The notes under the pieces: model-generated
The model's database searches: none
The model's input: only the letters and a program-made list of their open reading frames with translations
Told to the model about the DNA's origin: nothing
Program-made: the position numbers and the translations under genes
Source of the DNA: Anopheles merus
Lineage: Eukaryota; Arthropoda; Insecta; Diptera; Culicidae
Length of the DNA stretch: 64,000 nucleotides
Direction: 5' to 3'
Assembly: GCF_017562075.2 (NCBI RefSeq)
Contig: NC_054085.1
Span: 36,164,039-36,228,038 of the forward strand
Part shown: one piece after another, positions 13,701 through 27,100 of the stretch
How the letters are laid out: each line of letters opens with the position of its first letter
How positions within the stretch are numbered: the stretch's first letter is position 1

Positions 13701-16700
13701 ATCTCATTGTAAATATGTCACTCACTTTCTATTTGATTTCATCCGAGCATACCAATCTGTCAGATCTAATCAACAGGTGGTAGGTAGATAACAGCACAAA
13801 CCTGCATACACATTCACCCTCCTCCTCCTCCGTAAGTTGATTTGCCTATTGGGAAGCTCGCTTTGTGATGGGGTCCAATTTTTCACGCATCACCCAAGTA
13901 CGGTCCCGCAGCAATCGGGGTGAGTTTGTCATCGCGCGCCACTACACGCTGGGCGTAGCACAGTAGCAATGACACCCAAACGGGCGACACACTAGACCAC
14001 CCGTCCCAACCGTTTGTGCATCGTAATAAACCGACCGTGTCGGTGGTGCGGCCTGTATCTTTTTTTCTGTCTCCTCTTTACCGTACCGGACCGGTGGCAA
14101 GAGGACATGGAAACATAGTTGCATGCGGGTACACACATGTTTAACACTTCGCGCAATAAAAATTTAAACGAGTGGCAATAAAAACGCGCACGTCTGTATG
14201 CATCACACCATTGCATTTGCTACTGCTGTTGCTGTTATTGGCTGCACAACTATCGTGTGACTGATGCGCTTTTTTGTTTGTCTGGTAGGGTTTGTAGATT
14301 CACGTGCTCTCCCCCGTTTTTTATAGCCCGCCCCCCTGTACTGTTCACTTTATTCTCTCGTGTGCTTTAATTGCCGGGTCGCGTGTAGAAATCGTAACAA
14401 TTCTTTCCAAACTGTCAAAAAGCCGGACGTCTGACGTTTATTGCTAGCGGCCGCCAGCTGTCAGCATACGTTTGTGGGGTGGTGGAACTGTTTGTTGGCC
14501 ATCTCATTGCAACGATCTGCCCCGGGGTGGAAACTCAGGGGGAAGGAAGGCTACCTTACCGTACCGGCACTGGTTTGGCTGGCGAAAAATGAAAGTGGTG
14601 AACGGTTCTGCCCATTTTCCACCTGTACTACCGTAGCGATCGGTGCTGCAGTTTATGAAGAGTGGCACCCGTTGGGTTGACGTTGGAATAAATGGACTAA
14701 ATTTACTGGCTTGCATTTCGAACAGGTTGAGGTTTGTAACAGTTGTAGCTGTGGCGAACAGCTAGAGTGTTAGTAATGTGTTAAGAACAAACGTCACTCC
14801 CACGCTTGGTCGGATGTCACTCAGGTGATCAAAACAAATGGCATTGGAGAATGGTATATGTCGATGGATGAGCTATAAAAAAACATCTGGAACTCTTCCA
14901 CCTTTTGCGTGTGTTGTATTTTAAAGCTGAAGTATGGGTGGGTTATTCTAAATGCAAAGACTTAAATATATACAAGGTAAAACTTCATGGTAACTTTTAG
15001 TTATTCTTTTCTGCGTATGTGAGTCATGGTGTAGTTTAAGCTCCCTTTTTCAAACACTACCATATACAATGTTAACTTTGGCATGACAGTTTCGCCGAAC
15101 ACAATAGAAGAGTCAACAACTACTCCACCTTTTAATGACCTATTTACCCGCTGACAATGGTCCCAATTTTCTAGCTCAATACCCAAACTGATCGTACTGT
15201 TAAGTAGGGTTTCTATGTCAATGCAAAGCGAACGAACGAACCCCCTTTTTTCGCAACTAATTACCAGCATGGCAAACCGCACCGCACCGGTTCTAAGTCA
15301 AATGAATGGTAATGAGACACGTGAAGGTTGGTGTGTTTGCCGTTCAGTACGTCAACGCGGTTAGTCCATTTCGTTCGTTTTCGGCAACCTTTGTGATAAG
15401 GGTTAAGCTAAAGTGACAGGACACATGTTGATTGTAAACTTCTTTTCAAGGCATTGGTTCTACAGTAAGGGATGGGTGGTTTGTCGACATATTTCAAGCA
15501 GTGATAGTACATTGTGTTGGTGCCGTTTGGTTAGCTTGGAAGGAGGAGTTAGTTTCTCCAAAGCAAAGGCATTTCAATTTGGACGGAAAATGAGGGTCTA
15601 ACTCGGGCTTTTAGCAGGAATTTCACAGCTGACCTCCAGCACAGCATGACTCTCTTATTGACACATTGACAAAAGCCCGCTATCCGCATCCGCATTTTGC
15701 CGGGTTAACAATCGTAAGGCTCCATCCCAGACAATCAGGTTCGATCCTCAGGCAATCGTCTCTGCATCGATAGCTCGCTGTCGAATGGATCCAGACTCCT
15801 CCCCCGCGTGGGTATATCCATGCCGTCCAGACGAGATTAAATGTAAATTTGTTTCCATTGGGGGACAAATCGCCGAAATGCAAATTACATCTCCACTTCA
15901 GCAGAGTCGCACATTGCGTGCAACTGCGTGGAATAATGGGGGAGGAAACGAAGGTTAAACGAACACCGCCAGAACAGCAGAATGTCTGGTCGGTGGAATT
16001 GCGGTGCAAGTTGTCAAATAGAGGAATGCTTTTCCCCAAAACCTCTAGTCTTGTTTTAGACACAAACATACGCATACTGCTCCCAGCCCCGGTTGTGTGT
16101 GTGTTTCAGTTTGTGAACCGGGAATTGACCAATTGTCGAGCGAAATGTTGCTCATATGTGTCGAAAGTTTTATCGCCACGGTTTTGTTGTTTTGACCGGG
16201 CCCAGCGTGTGCGCAGCATAGGGAGCAAAAACTTTTCGATATTGTCAACTTTCAATTTAGCGCTATTTAGGGGTCGGATTTGGGACTTGGGAGCTGATGG
16301 TGGGTGGTTTTACAAACAATTTCCGATGTGAAAATGGAATGAAAACCCTTCGCTCCTCGGGGGTTTTCATCCGCGGTGGAAATCGGGTAATCGTGGATGC
16401 GCTATTCATATAGCACCGACACAACTGTTTGGTTGGTTTTTCCTTTCTCTGTTCTCCGCGTAGGGAAGCTATCTCGGTTGTATGGGGTGGTATCGTTGTG
16501 CAAGCTCTGAGTTAGTTTTATTTTCAATCGCGTGGGTTTAGTTTCCCCCAGCGCCAAGAACAAACTAAAGCGAAAGGAATATTGCAGACACTGTTTCATG
16601 ACAAAGTTTGCTCCACTGGGGGAGAAACACAAGCAATGCTAGCAAAGTAAAGTGTCGTTTTGGAGACACACACGATAGTGAGACTGCGATAAATGTATGG

Positions 16701-16870
16701 AAGTTTTAAATGCTGTAAAACGTCGACAGACTGCTGTGTAAATGTTTTACGAAAAATAACACCGAAAACAATTTTTGATTTTGCCATTCATTTTGTTCCT
16801 AGAATAAACGGAGCTTTTTGGCTTACTGGTTGATCTATACCAAAATAGACTTCTTGGGATTGGGATGACC

Positions 16871-16902
16871 CGATAGAATAAACCTACGATAGAATAAACC
16901 TA
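16871..16902. repeat. Two-copy 16-bp perfect tandem duplication
   Basis: The unit CGATAGAATAAACCTA occurs twice head-to-tail without mismatch. Confidence 0.9.
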
Positions 16903-17597
16903 CTGGTTAGTACGATACTGGTTGCTGATCGATTCTCATCTGGACCGCTTAGTCGTGGTATTGGTTTTCTCATTATAACGAGAAACGTTGCTGACATTAG
17001 TTAAACCACTATTGGGTAATATCAGAGTTAATAATGTATCTTTTCACTTCACTCGTCATCCATTTGTGCGTTACTAGTAAATTAATTCAATTAACTGGCA
17101 CTCAATATTAGTACGCTTCGATAAAAATAAACATACCCAATTCAATTACACACACCCTCTTGCCTTGCCTTGCGTGCCACAATTAAAACTCCCAATGATG
17201 TGCACCAAACCTTTCCCCGCGTGTGTGGATAAAACCAATTTTATTAACCTAAGTACGGGTGAGAATTTGCTAACGGTCGAGCTAATTTGTTTGCTCCAGT
17301 TTTCCGCAACGTAATCAAGTTTACTGGCACATAAACGCGCATACACATATGTAATTAGAGCTGCGCAATCAACTGTGCAACACCGACCGAAAACTAAATT
17401 TCATATCCTTCCGACCACACGGGTGTGGTGTGGTGACGGTGCTCATTTCCGGTGGAATAAAATAGTCGACAAATTAATTAAACTATTCAACGCACCATGA
17501 GGGAGGTTTGATTAAACCACCGCTCCTGATAGTCGCTGTCCTCATGCCTGTCACTTCCTGTTGCTAATTTTCCCCTTCCTTCTTTGTCTCATTGCAG

Positions 17598-17887
17598 TTG
17601 GTGCCTATTAAAAGCAGAAGTTTAGTGAGAGCTTTCCAACCCCTTTGTAGAGCTTTCGTATCGCCCCCAGCCGTATGCCGGAAGCACGCTCGCCCTCTCG
17701 CCATAGCGGCTGCAAGTGATGCGCCAGGAAGATGGTGGTATGCGTGGCCGGCAGTAAGATGCTCGCTGACCGCTGCTGGCTCGTGGACGGCATACCGTTG
17801 ACCGTGAGCGCGTACCGACGAGCGTCGTACGAGCGTGTGAAACAGCCCGACTTCTCGCCCCGGTGTTCCGCTGCGTAACGTAACGTT
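17598..17887 (+). other. 5'-UTR part of first coding exon, cyclase gene
   Basis: A strong pyrimidine tract followed by CATTGCAG ends at 17597, so the exon holding the start codon probably begins at 17598 and is not the transcript's first exon. An in-frame TAA at 17876-17878 lies just upstream of the ATG and excludes an N-terminal extension. Antisense open frames across this segment are GC-rich shadows. Confidence 0.6.
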
Positions 17888-18128
17888 ATGAAGTCCTGTG
17901 GACGCGATCCGACCGAACGTACCAAAGCGTTGCAAGCAAACAGTGCAAACAGTTCCGGTGGGCGGGTGGGCACGTCGCTGCTCGGTGGAGTGCAGTGCAG
18001 TGCGTTCGTGGTGATAGTGGGGCTCCTGCTCGGCGGGCTGGTGGCGCTGACCGGGGCGGATGTGTTTACCGTCGGCTATCTGACCGGATCACAGCGGCGG
18101 CCGGGCGATCGCGTTTACGCACGACCGG
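17888..18128 (+). CDS. Cyclase exon 1: signal peptide and start of ligand domain
   Basis: Codes residues 1-80 plus one base. The ATG is the first Met after an in-frame TAA. The hydrophobic stretch SAFVVIVGLLLGGLVALTGA is a convincing signal peptide core despite its long polar leader. It is followed by DVFTVGYLTG, the usual first strand of the ANF-receptor fold. The donor is GTAAGT at 18129, phase 1. Confidence 0.9.
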
Positions 18129-21100
18129 GTAAGTTTAATTTAATGCATAAAAAAAGCTTATTCTTGTTCTGTTAAGACATAAAACCCCCCGAAAAAAGAC
18201 TGTTAAAGAACGAAATTTACATCGCATTAGTGTGAGGCTTTTTCCTTACCGACCAACAAAGGACCGAGAAAGACACACCATTTCTACCACATAATGATAA
18301 ACCCCCGACAAGCATGCGGCAGAAGCGGAAAAATAATTAAGCACCATTTTCCGCCCAAGCTAGCTACTTTGCGAAAGCGGCATGACGGGACGTCGTTTCA
18401 CTAATCCGTCTCGCAAAGCACCCACTGCTCGTGGTACGTCCACGATCGTGACACCGGACCAAAGCGTACTGGAAACCTGCCAGCCATGTAGTGGAAAATG
18501 TTAGCGAAAATCGTTTCGAATGGCATGCTGGGAAAGTGGTACACGTCGCTGGTTTTCGTTTTCGGCGAAGCAGTGCCTGTCGAGTGTCGTATTTGGAACG
18601 GGTGTAATTTTAAGCTTAATAGCTCACAGATGTTGCCATGTTATGCTTTCGGTTCGTTTTGGTTCCTATTCTTTGTTCAAGGTGAGAAGTGAATGGTAAA
18701 TGTTTCACGCAAGGAAAATAGTCTGAACAAAAGTGACGCTAATACGAATGTAGATTCCGCTTGGAAATTACTACTGAGTTAGAGTGCCACCGTGAGCAAA
18801 TATAATGCTGATGAAACCACAAACAAAATCTTATTTAATCATATTTCAAGATCCCAATCAGTGAAGACATCGCTCATCGCTCTTTCATAATCCTCTCAAC
18901 CATCAGTTACTACTCCAAACCAGAACCGGAGATACTCTTCCTTCGTTCGCGTCCGTCCAGCAGGACGCAACACTCAAAATGGCTTGCCTTTGTCGCATGT
19001 TTAGAGCGGCCAAATTTGTCATTCCACCCAAAGAGCTGTCATTTATCTTTTTTTCGCTCCCCCCCTGCACAGTGGGAAAGCTAACGCCATCGCTCATCGA
19101 CTGGTTTGTGCTGCGGGCTATACACCTGCCGGTTTTGATGATAGCAGGTCCTGACCTTGCCGGCGCCATGCTCGAGAACGTTTGCACGACTCCGTGTGAC
19201 CGGTGGAAGGATATTTGTTGTCCTTGAATTTCGACGCCTTGAGAAGGACCTTGAATTATGTGTGTACATAAATATTAATGCGATGCGATTGTACGGGAAT
19301 ATGCAGTGGTTTTTGGTGTGTTGGTTGGAGAAGTGTAGGAGAAAGCTGAAAGTAAAAGTGTTGTGACAATGTCCTCGAGAGCAGACAAAAGGTGTGAGAC
19401 ACCAAGAAGCGAAGGCTGCATTAATTGTAACAAAATGTGTTGAAAAATGAAAGTGCGTGCTTTCCTACTTTCCTAGGGTTGAAACGATTGATAAGAACTT
19501 CGACTGAACTGGGGATGGGAAACTGCATGACACCGATGTCGCGCCTGCAGTGTTATTTATGTTTCCTGGAGTGATGTTATCACTACTTGGAACGCATTTA
19601 CATTAATTTGGGCACACGGTTTTAATTTATTTCCCGCCCTTCGTGCAACATTTGTGCAGCGTTCCGTTGCAAGTTAAAATGTGTCTGGAGTTATTTAATT
19701 TATTGCAAATTTATGTAAACAAAGCTGATTTGTTGGTGTGTGCGGATCGTTTAAATACGATGTAGCAATTGTTGGAACAGAAAAATAGGTCAGGAAGAAA
19801 ATACTTGGAAAGGTGTTACGGTGTAAAGTCTTACGCAGAAAGTTGAAGCCTTGAAGGTTGTGGGGGCTGTGGTAGGAGAAATCACAGTGATAGTAAAAGC
19901 TTCTAGTGCTTGAGTTTCTTACGGGTTACTTTGTGCAGGCTTTCAGTTGTGCAGGAAACGGTTCCATCCGGCAAATGCCTGCTCCAGGGGATTTTGTCTG
20001 TTTCGCTTATGGGAAAGAAAACGGGAATGGATTGCGTTGTAATGGTGTGCTTCCCTGTGGATTATTTCTTTCCGGCGGGTTGTGCATCCTTCGGACAATA
20101 AAAAGAGCTGCGATAGTAGAGGAAATACTGTCGAATTCCATTGCATTTTGTTAAGGTTGTATCGAAGCATTCGTTCAATTGCTGAAACTTCAATACGAAC
20201 GTTTTAACATAACAATATAAAAGCATTCAAAGCAAACAAATAGAGAAAATCCATTAGAAATTACTGAATGTTCAAGTTGTTGAAGCTTTTACTCACATAG
20301 AGAACCACGAACGATATTATTAAACATTCACAACACCTCACACCGGGCGCAGTACAACGAATCCATTAGTCAAACGTGTTGTTTATTGTGTTGCTTGTTG
20401 TTTGTCCAGCACAACACTTTGTCTCTACTGCTGTGTTGTGGATGCTCGACGACTACTTCCGCTACTATTTCACTCTGGAAGCGGAACTCTCCCCTCCAAC
20501 AACTGGACTGTACTCCACTTCACCACAGGAACTTTCCTCCTCCCGCAGAAAAAGATAGACAATTAAATATGCACTAATGCTTCTTCTCCGCACACAGAAG
20601 CGTCCATACGATACCGAAACGCCGCAGCTGCTACCGACAAAACAAAAGCAACAACATACAACTCCACTTGCAGCAACTCCACAGCAGTAAATACGCTCTC
20701 ATGCTTCTCCATTTTCCGCTTTTCCTTTCTCCGGCGCCGGTGGTGGTATAGGATTACAAATTTCCGGTGCCATAACCCTAGCGATGGCCGAGGTGAACGA
20801 CCGGTACTTCAGCCAGCACGGGCACGAGCTGCGGTTCGAGGTGGCCGAAACGTACGGCGAGGAGGTGACCAGCATCCGGAAGACGGCCGACCTGTGGACG
20901 CGGGACGTGATCGCTTACCTCGGGCCGCAGGAAACGTGCGTGCACGAGGGTCGCATGGCGGCCGCCTTCAATTTGCCGATGATTTCCTACGTGAGTTGTG
21001 GAACGTTCTCTGGTGTTTAGGATTGTGTGTTTTTGAGTATAGCATAAAGTAACTGTCTTTTCTTTCTTGATTTCAGTTCTGTACACACAACGAGACGTCC

Positions 21101-24100
21101 AACAAGAAGCATTTTCCAACGTTCGCTCGAACCCGTCCGCCGGATCTGCAAATCTCCAAATCGGTCGTCTCGCTGCTGCTGGCCTACAACTGGACCCAGG
21201 TAGGTGTGCACGGACTCGTTTGTCCTTCGGTTTGTGTGTGTGTGTGTGTGTGTGTTTAGTTGCGTGTTTGTGTGTACGCTTCAGTTGCCTCCAAATGTCT
21301 GGTTTGTGTTGTGTGCTCTAGCTGCTTAAAAAGACAGCAGTGAACATCCCACGAAAAGAGCACACAAAACCATCTTTCCCAATCAACAACAACCACAACA
21401 GGCAAAAATTTCGCCCGCTATCCCACTCCTCCTCCTCCTCCTTCTCCTCCTTCCCCATTTTGTACTTTGATATGTGTCTTTGCTGACAGAAAATTCGATC
21501 GAAAAAATGGAAAAATAGTTTTCCTCGGCTTCTTTAAGGTTAGTTTTTTGTATCGTGCTTCAGACAACGGTGAGCTCGACGCGGTGGCCGAAACGCTCAA
21601 GACGACGCTCCGGACGGCCAGCATCCGGATCCGGTCGGTCGGCACCTGGACCGACATCTACCATCACGGGTACTCGAGCAATCCGTTCGAGCGGCTAGTG
21701 GAGGATACGTACGAGGACACGAGAAGTAAGTTGGAGGGAGGGTTGAGTGGTATTGCTTTCCATTCGGGTAGGATTTCGACTTCAGCTTACTTTCCACGAA
21801 GGATGCCATAAAATCATTTTGAGTATTTTTTTCTAATTAATTTCACAAGCTCGATAGATATGACCTGCTTTAAATGACTCTAGTAGGCCAATAAGTATAG
21901 TACACAGCGCCCTCTGTCAGAAAATGGTTGTACTATACATTAACTTGCGACGAGTTATTCGAGCACTTTACCCAATTATTGATGTTAATATGATTAGTTG
22001 GTTGTAGATAGTACCCTTTTTGGCAAGAATTAGAGATATATAATCATTTTAATAAGAATAAAAGAAGGGCAAACGATGTCTATTACTATTATCATTGAAA
22101 TAAAAGGAGGATAATACCCTCTAAATAAGAAGTAATGATTAATTAGACACCTAATAATCTATCCTTCTATTCATCACACGATTCAAAAACTGTCAAATAC
22201 GCGTCAAGTTATCTTCTACTTGCTCTACTGTTGTAACTCTCAATTTTCCTCCCCTGTCCTCATCATCGATCGACACGAATCCCACAAATGGTCTACTGTA
22301 ACTCTCGACCCATCATAATCGATTTATCAGCGCTCTTCGCAAAAGTTGTGCACACAGCCGTCGATAGCAGCAGCGATCGCTTAACTTTCAATTAATAGCA
22401 CCCCGTTTACCGAGCTGTCGCGGTTTTTTGATAAATTATTTCCAATTTGCACCAGCACCAGTGCGACCCTGCGCCTCAGGAGTTTATCCCACTTCCGTAA
22501 CCGCAGCAGTAGCAGGATATCGCACGCTTTTGTCGGGTTTTCACGCGCTCTTTATTTATTCATCCTTCAATATCCCATCACCCATCGAGTCCATTTGCAC
22601 TGCTCCCTTTTCTTCACCCCCCCTCCCTCCTCCGCTCTCCAGTAACACTTTAACAGAACATTAATCAATTTATTGACGTTTTTTCCTCGCTTTTCCACGC
22701 ACGCTTCCCCAGTTTATCTGGTGCTCGGGTACCACTACGAGCATATCGGGCTGCTGGTGAGCCTGCGGAGGCGCGGCCTGCTCGACCGCGGCGACTACTT
22801 CGTGGTCGGCGTCGACATCGACCAGTACGATGCGGCCCTGCCGACCAAGTACATGCACGGGCTGCTGCAGACGACGCCGGATCCGGACGCGGTCGAAGCG
22901 TTCCGCCACTATCTGGGCATCGTGCCGTCGGCACCGGTGCGGTTCGAGGAGTTTGCGGTTAAGGTGAGTTGGTCGGCCCGCGATCGGTCTCGCTTATCGC
23001 GCCGGCAGCGTGCTGCTGTGCGACGGGCATGATGAATGCCGGGAAATTTGTTTGCTTCTGTTTCTGCTTCTTTTTTTTTTGCACGCGTAATCGTGAACTG
23101 CAAATAAAGGAACTACGATGGAGTGGTACGATTCGGTGCGATGATCTGACTTGCCAACAAGTTGGTTTTTGGCAGCGTGGTTGCAGCTGACTTTTCCTTT
23201 ATCAATCAAACGTTTCGATACCTGCGTGAGAAAGGTATGACAAGGCAAAAACAGTTTCCGTTTTCGATTGGAACTTGTTGCTGGTGTATTGTATTTGCCG
23301 TTTCTTTGATTGATTTGATTGAACTATCAAAGCAGCGCCATCTATCGTGAAATTCGGAAAATACTTCAACTTAGTGGAATTTTATTGGAACATTCTGTTG
23401 TGGAAAAACGATAAAAGCCAAACATTGTTAATGAAGTGGCAGTGTAACTCATACTCATGAAAACGATTTTATGAGCGTGGAATGGGTAACAAAACACCCG
23501 CTCCGCAAATTCAGTCCTTCATTAATAATAACTTCCTTTAAGAATAGCAGCAGCAGCGGTAGAATGCAGCTGAGAACCTTTTACGACAAAAAGGAAAAGT
23601 TAATCACACACAAACCCGTCTGCTTCATTTTTGAGCAAAACGGACGGAACGCAAATAAATTCAGCAAAAATTCAAACGACCGTTCGGCGATGAAAGCCTC
23701 GCTGCGCTGGTATTACACTAATAAATCTTTCTCACGAGCGCGTGCTTCTCGCCTCTAAATAAATACACAGAGAGCCGTCTGCTGCACTGCACTGCACGCC
23801 CCGGGGCAACGGATGCATCCCGTAGCCCAGGATCGTGCGAAAGAGTAGAAAAACACATGCACTTTGCGCGCGTTGCATCGAGACAAGACGCGAACAAGCG
23901 AACGTTAATTTATTATGATAACAAATCGGTGCGCCAAATGGGGCGGAACACACGGTGCTTCCGCCAGTCGGGCCAGCCGTCTGCTCGTGTTTTAACGCTG
24001 TTTTTCTTCTCTCTTTTTACTTTCCGGACGGCGTTGTTCGCTGCAACACAGGTTAACAAATATTTGGAGCTGCCACCGTTCAACTATCGGAACGCGCTGA

Positions 24101-27100
24101 TCTTCTTCGGGGGCGTCAAGCAGGTAAATATTTATAACGTCGTACACGTCGTTACACAGCGGATTACAATTTGCAGCAGCAGTGGGGCGGTATTCTGTTG
24201 ATACTGTACCGTTTTTGATGAGAATGATGTATGGTTGGGGATTCCGTTGTAAAACAATGTATGGTTTCATATGCTTTATTTTTGACTTTTCGTTTTGACG
24301 TTTTGGGGAAGCAGATGAGCCGAAGATTGAATGAATTTTACAACCCAAATCACATTTTTGCAGTGATTTTACTACACACGTTTATACAGAGCTTTCCGCT
24401 CACATGCACTTGCCAGGCACTCCGTTCAGTAATGGAGCATAATCATCTACACACACAAGTATATATTTCCAACCCAATCACCTTGGTGTGCTAGCAAATC
24501 ATTTTGCGTTCGAAGCATACAGGCAACCAGGCTCAACGGTTATTGGATGCCTTTCGAACACGCTCCGATGGTCGATGGTTATTCATACGGAAATTGAATT
24601 AATATGCTTTTTCCTTGAACACCACCTTCCGGGCGGTCCCGAAGGAAAGGTCCTTGATTACCACGGTCCTGCTTGTCGTTGCATCGGGCACTCGGGTACG
24701 AAGATAAGGACACCGGTAATCGCTCGACTCTAAGGAGCGCAATGATTGCTATCAGGTTACGGTTTCGCTATTGAAGAAAATGGGGCTTCTGGGCGGATCA
24801 GACGTTGGACTGTGCGGCACAAAAGGAATTGAAGTACCAAGGAGAGCACTTCTTCGCTTTGCTAGTACAAGCTAAACTGTGTAATGCAACGGTGGGATCA
24901 AGCCTTTCAATACGCTTTATGCAATGGAGCCAAAGAAAGGCTTAACTATGTAACCTTAACATAAGTATAGAGGTTTTTTTTGTAATGTTTTCAATTTCAT
25001 TTCAGATTTCTCTTTTTATTTCTTTATAACATTGGATATCTGTCTATATCATTATTATTTTTAAACATTCTCTATAGACTTTTGCTGTCTTATCAAGTGT
25101 TTTTGTTTCCCTTTTTTCTTCCATCTTTCCTTACCATCTTCGTTTGTTTCATCCCTTGTTAATGTATTAAAATTTGGTGTGTTTTAAACCATATTTTACG
25201 TAATATATTGGTTTTTTCTTTTTTGTGACACTTAGTTAGCATTTTTCAACCTTAAATTAACAAATGGATCTTGACTTTCAAGTTCATTTTGACCCTTTTA
25301 CTGAACAGCTCGAAAGCTTTGCTTATTGTCGATCGATTCAATACAATGAATGCACTTCTCTTTTGTCCAGCTCATACAATCGGGTATGACCATTTTGTTT
25401 TCGTTTCGTCAACAGTCATTTCGAGCGAACAATACAGTTTATTTGACTAATCTCTTTGCACACTGTCCCTTGCAATTGAGCACCGAAGCAGTGGCACGAA
25501 CAAAGAAACTGCACATCCCTGCTTCAACATCAACGCAAAGCTCTTCCGTTTGGATACACCAAAATCACTTCACTTAGTGGCTTAGTTTGCACTTTCGTAG
25601 CGTTACCTCCACCCAGTCACCGTGTCCGTGCAGCACGCAGTGCGTTCCGGATATTCTCAAGTGCCGTTTGTTGCAGTCATACCCGCAGCACTTACTTGTG
25701 AATGAAAAGCATCGATAATCGATTACCGCTTGGTGCTTCCTTCCCACAAGTTCCCAAACCGTTTATTCTATTCGAAGTTTGATAGTTCCGCTTTGTGCAT
25801 TGTTAGCGAGCCGGCAGCAGCTGTGTTCGTTCGATTTGAGTTTGGGTGTGATTTCATTTGATCCCCGGCTATCGTGGAAACGTAGATTGATAGAATCCTT
25901 TGCATTCGCTCGCTAACAAAGCAACTTAAAACTGGATGACTTTAGAGCTTCGTGCAGCAGCGAAATGGGTTCCAAGTGATGTGTGGGGGAAAGATTCAAT
26001 TTGCAGCCAATTCGGTAGCATGATTCGGCATCAGCAGCAGCAGCTGTTGCTAGAGTGGGGATGGACAGTGGTTTCGGATAGCTTTGATTGCTGGTGGCGA
26101 CTGACTGGGTGGAGAAATGGAGACCATTTTTGGAGACGAAGATCCATTAGCAGTCCATTTGAGTGTTGAAGGGGTTTCGTTTGGGATTCTTTTAAGCAAG
26201 AATCGCTTTGGCGAGGGGACTCGTGCGTCTAGACTTGGTTCGTTTTAAATTCAGTATACAAAATTTGAAGCATGTTCTTTATGGTGGCGCAAATCATAAC
26301 GTTAAAGTGTTTAAAGGATGAAAGCAAAAAGGAAAAAAAAATGCAAATAATTTATTCACACTGTCAACTGTCCACTTTAACATGAAAAAAGCTCTTCAAT
26401 ATATCCTCTCTCATTTTCTTTTTTTTTTCTTCATTTTTGTGCCCTAGATAAGGGCGGAAGCTGCCTATCTGTACGATGCGGTTCATCTGTATGCAAATGC
26501 ACTGATGCAGGTGCTGGTGTCGGGCGGCAGTCCGAAAAACGGTTCCGCCATCATCGAAGCGATCAAGGGACGGGCGTACATCAGTGCGATGGGGTAAGGC
26601 GGTGGCCACAAAGCCGAAAGGTGCAACGTCCTGTGTCGAGCGTATTTAAAGCTTTCCCTCGTTCCCTCTTTCTCTCTCTTTTCACGTGCCTTTTCCATCG
26701 CAGCTATCTGGTGCACATCGATGAGAATGGGGACGCAACCGGCAACTATACCATCCTCGCCCGGAAACCCGTCCCGAGTACGGGCGCCACCAACCAGTAC
26801 GGATTGTTTCCGATCGGGCGGTTCAGCTCGCCCACCGTCGATCGCATACCGGTAAGTGGGTAAATGGGAGCATTTTTTTTGTGCCTTCCAGCAGGTGGTG
26901 GGCTTTAGTGTGTGTGCAGTGCATTCGTTGAGGAGGAAGAGAATTGCAATAAAATAAAGCAATGGAACGGTTATCCCCCGGAATGGTGGGATAATGCAAT
27001 AAACTTTAAGCAACACATGTTTGCAAATTAAACGATCCGTTGCTTTAGATTGTAATATAGTGCTGTAAGTAAAATAGACTAGAGTAGATCCTGAACTAGT

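Larger units (their letters stand above)
1..17597. other. Intergenic / upstream noncoding region
   Basis: No reading frame here has exon-like codon use, flanking splice sites and a recognisable domain together. The longest open frames (for example at 2067-2612 on + and 5561-6121 on +) overlap equally open antisense frames and resemble no family I know. The sequence is AT-rich with scattered microsatellites, tRNA-like fragments and a CTCF-like site, which are listed separately. Because the first coding exon of the cyclase gene has a splice acceptor upstream of its ATG, part of this region is probably the first intron and promoter of that gene. The untranslated first exon cannot be located from sequence alone. 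Confidence 0.6.

Noticed and set aside
15735..15752. B-box-like GGTTCGATCC suggesting a tRNA
   Set aside because: No A box at the right distance and no pairing stems.
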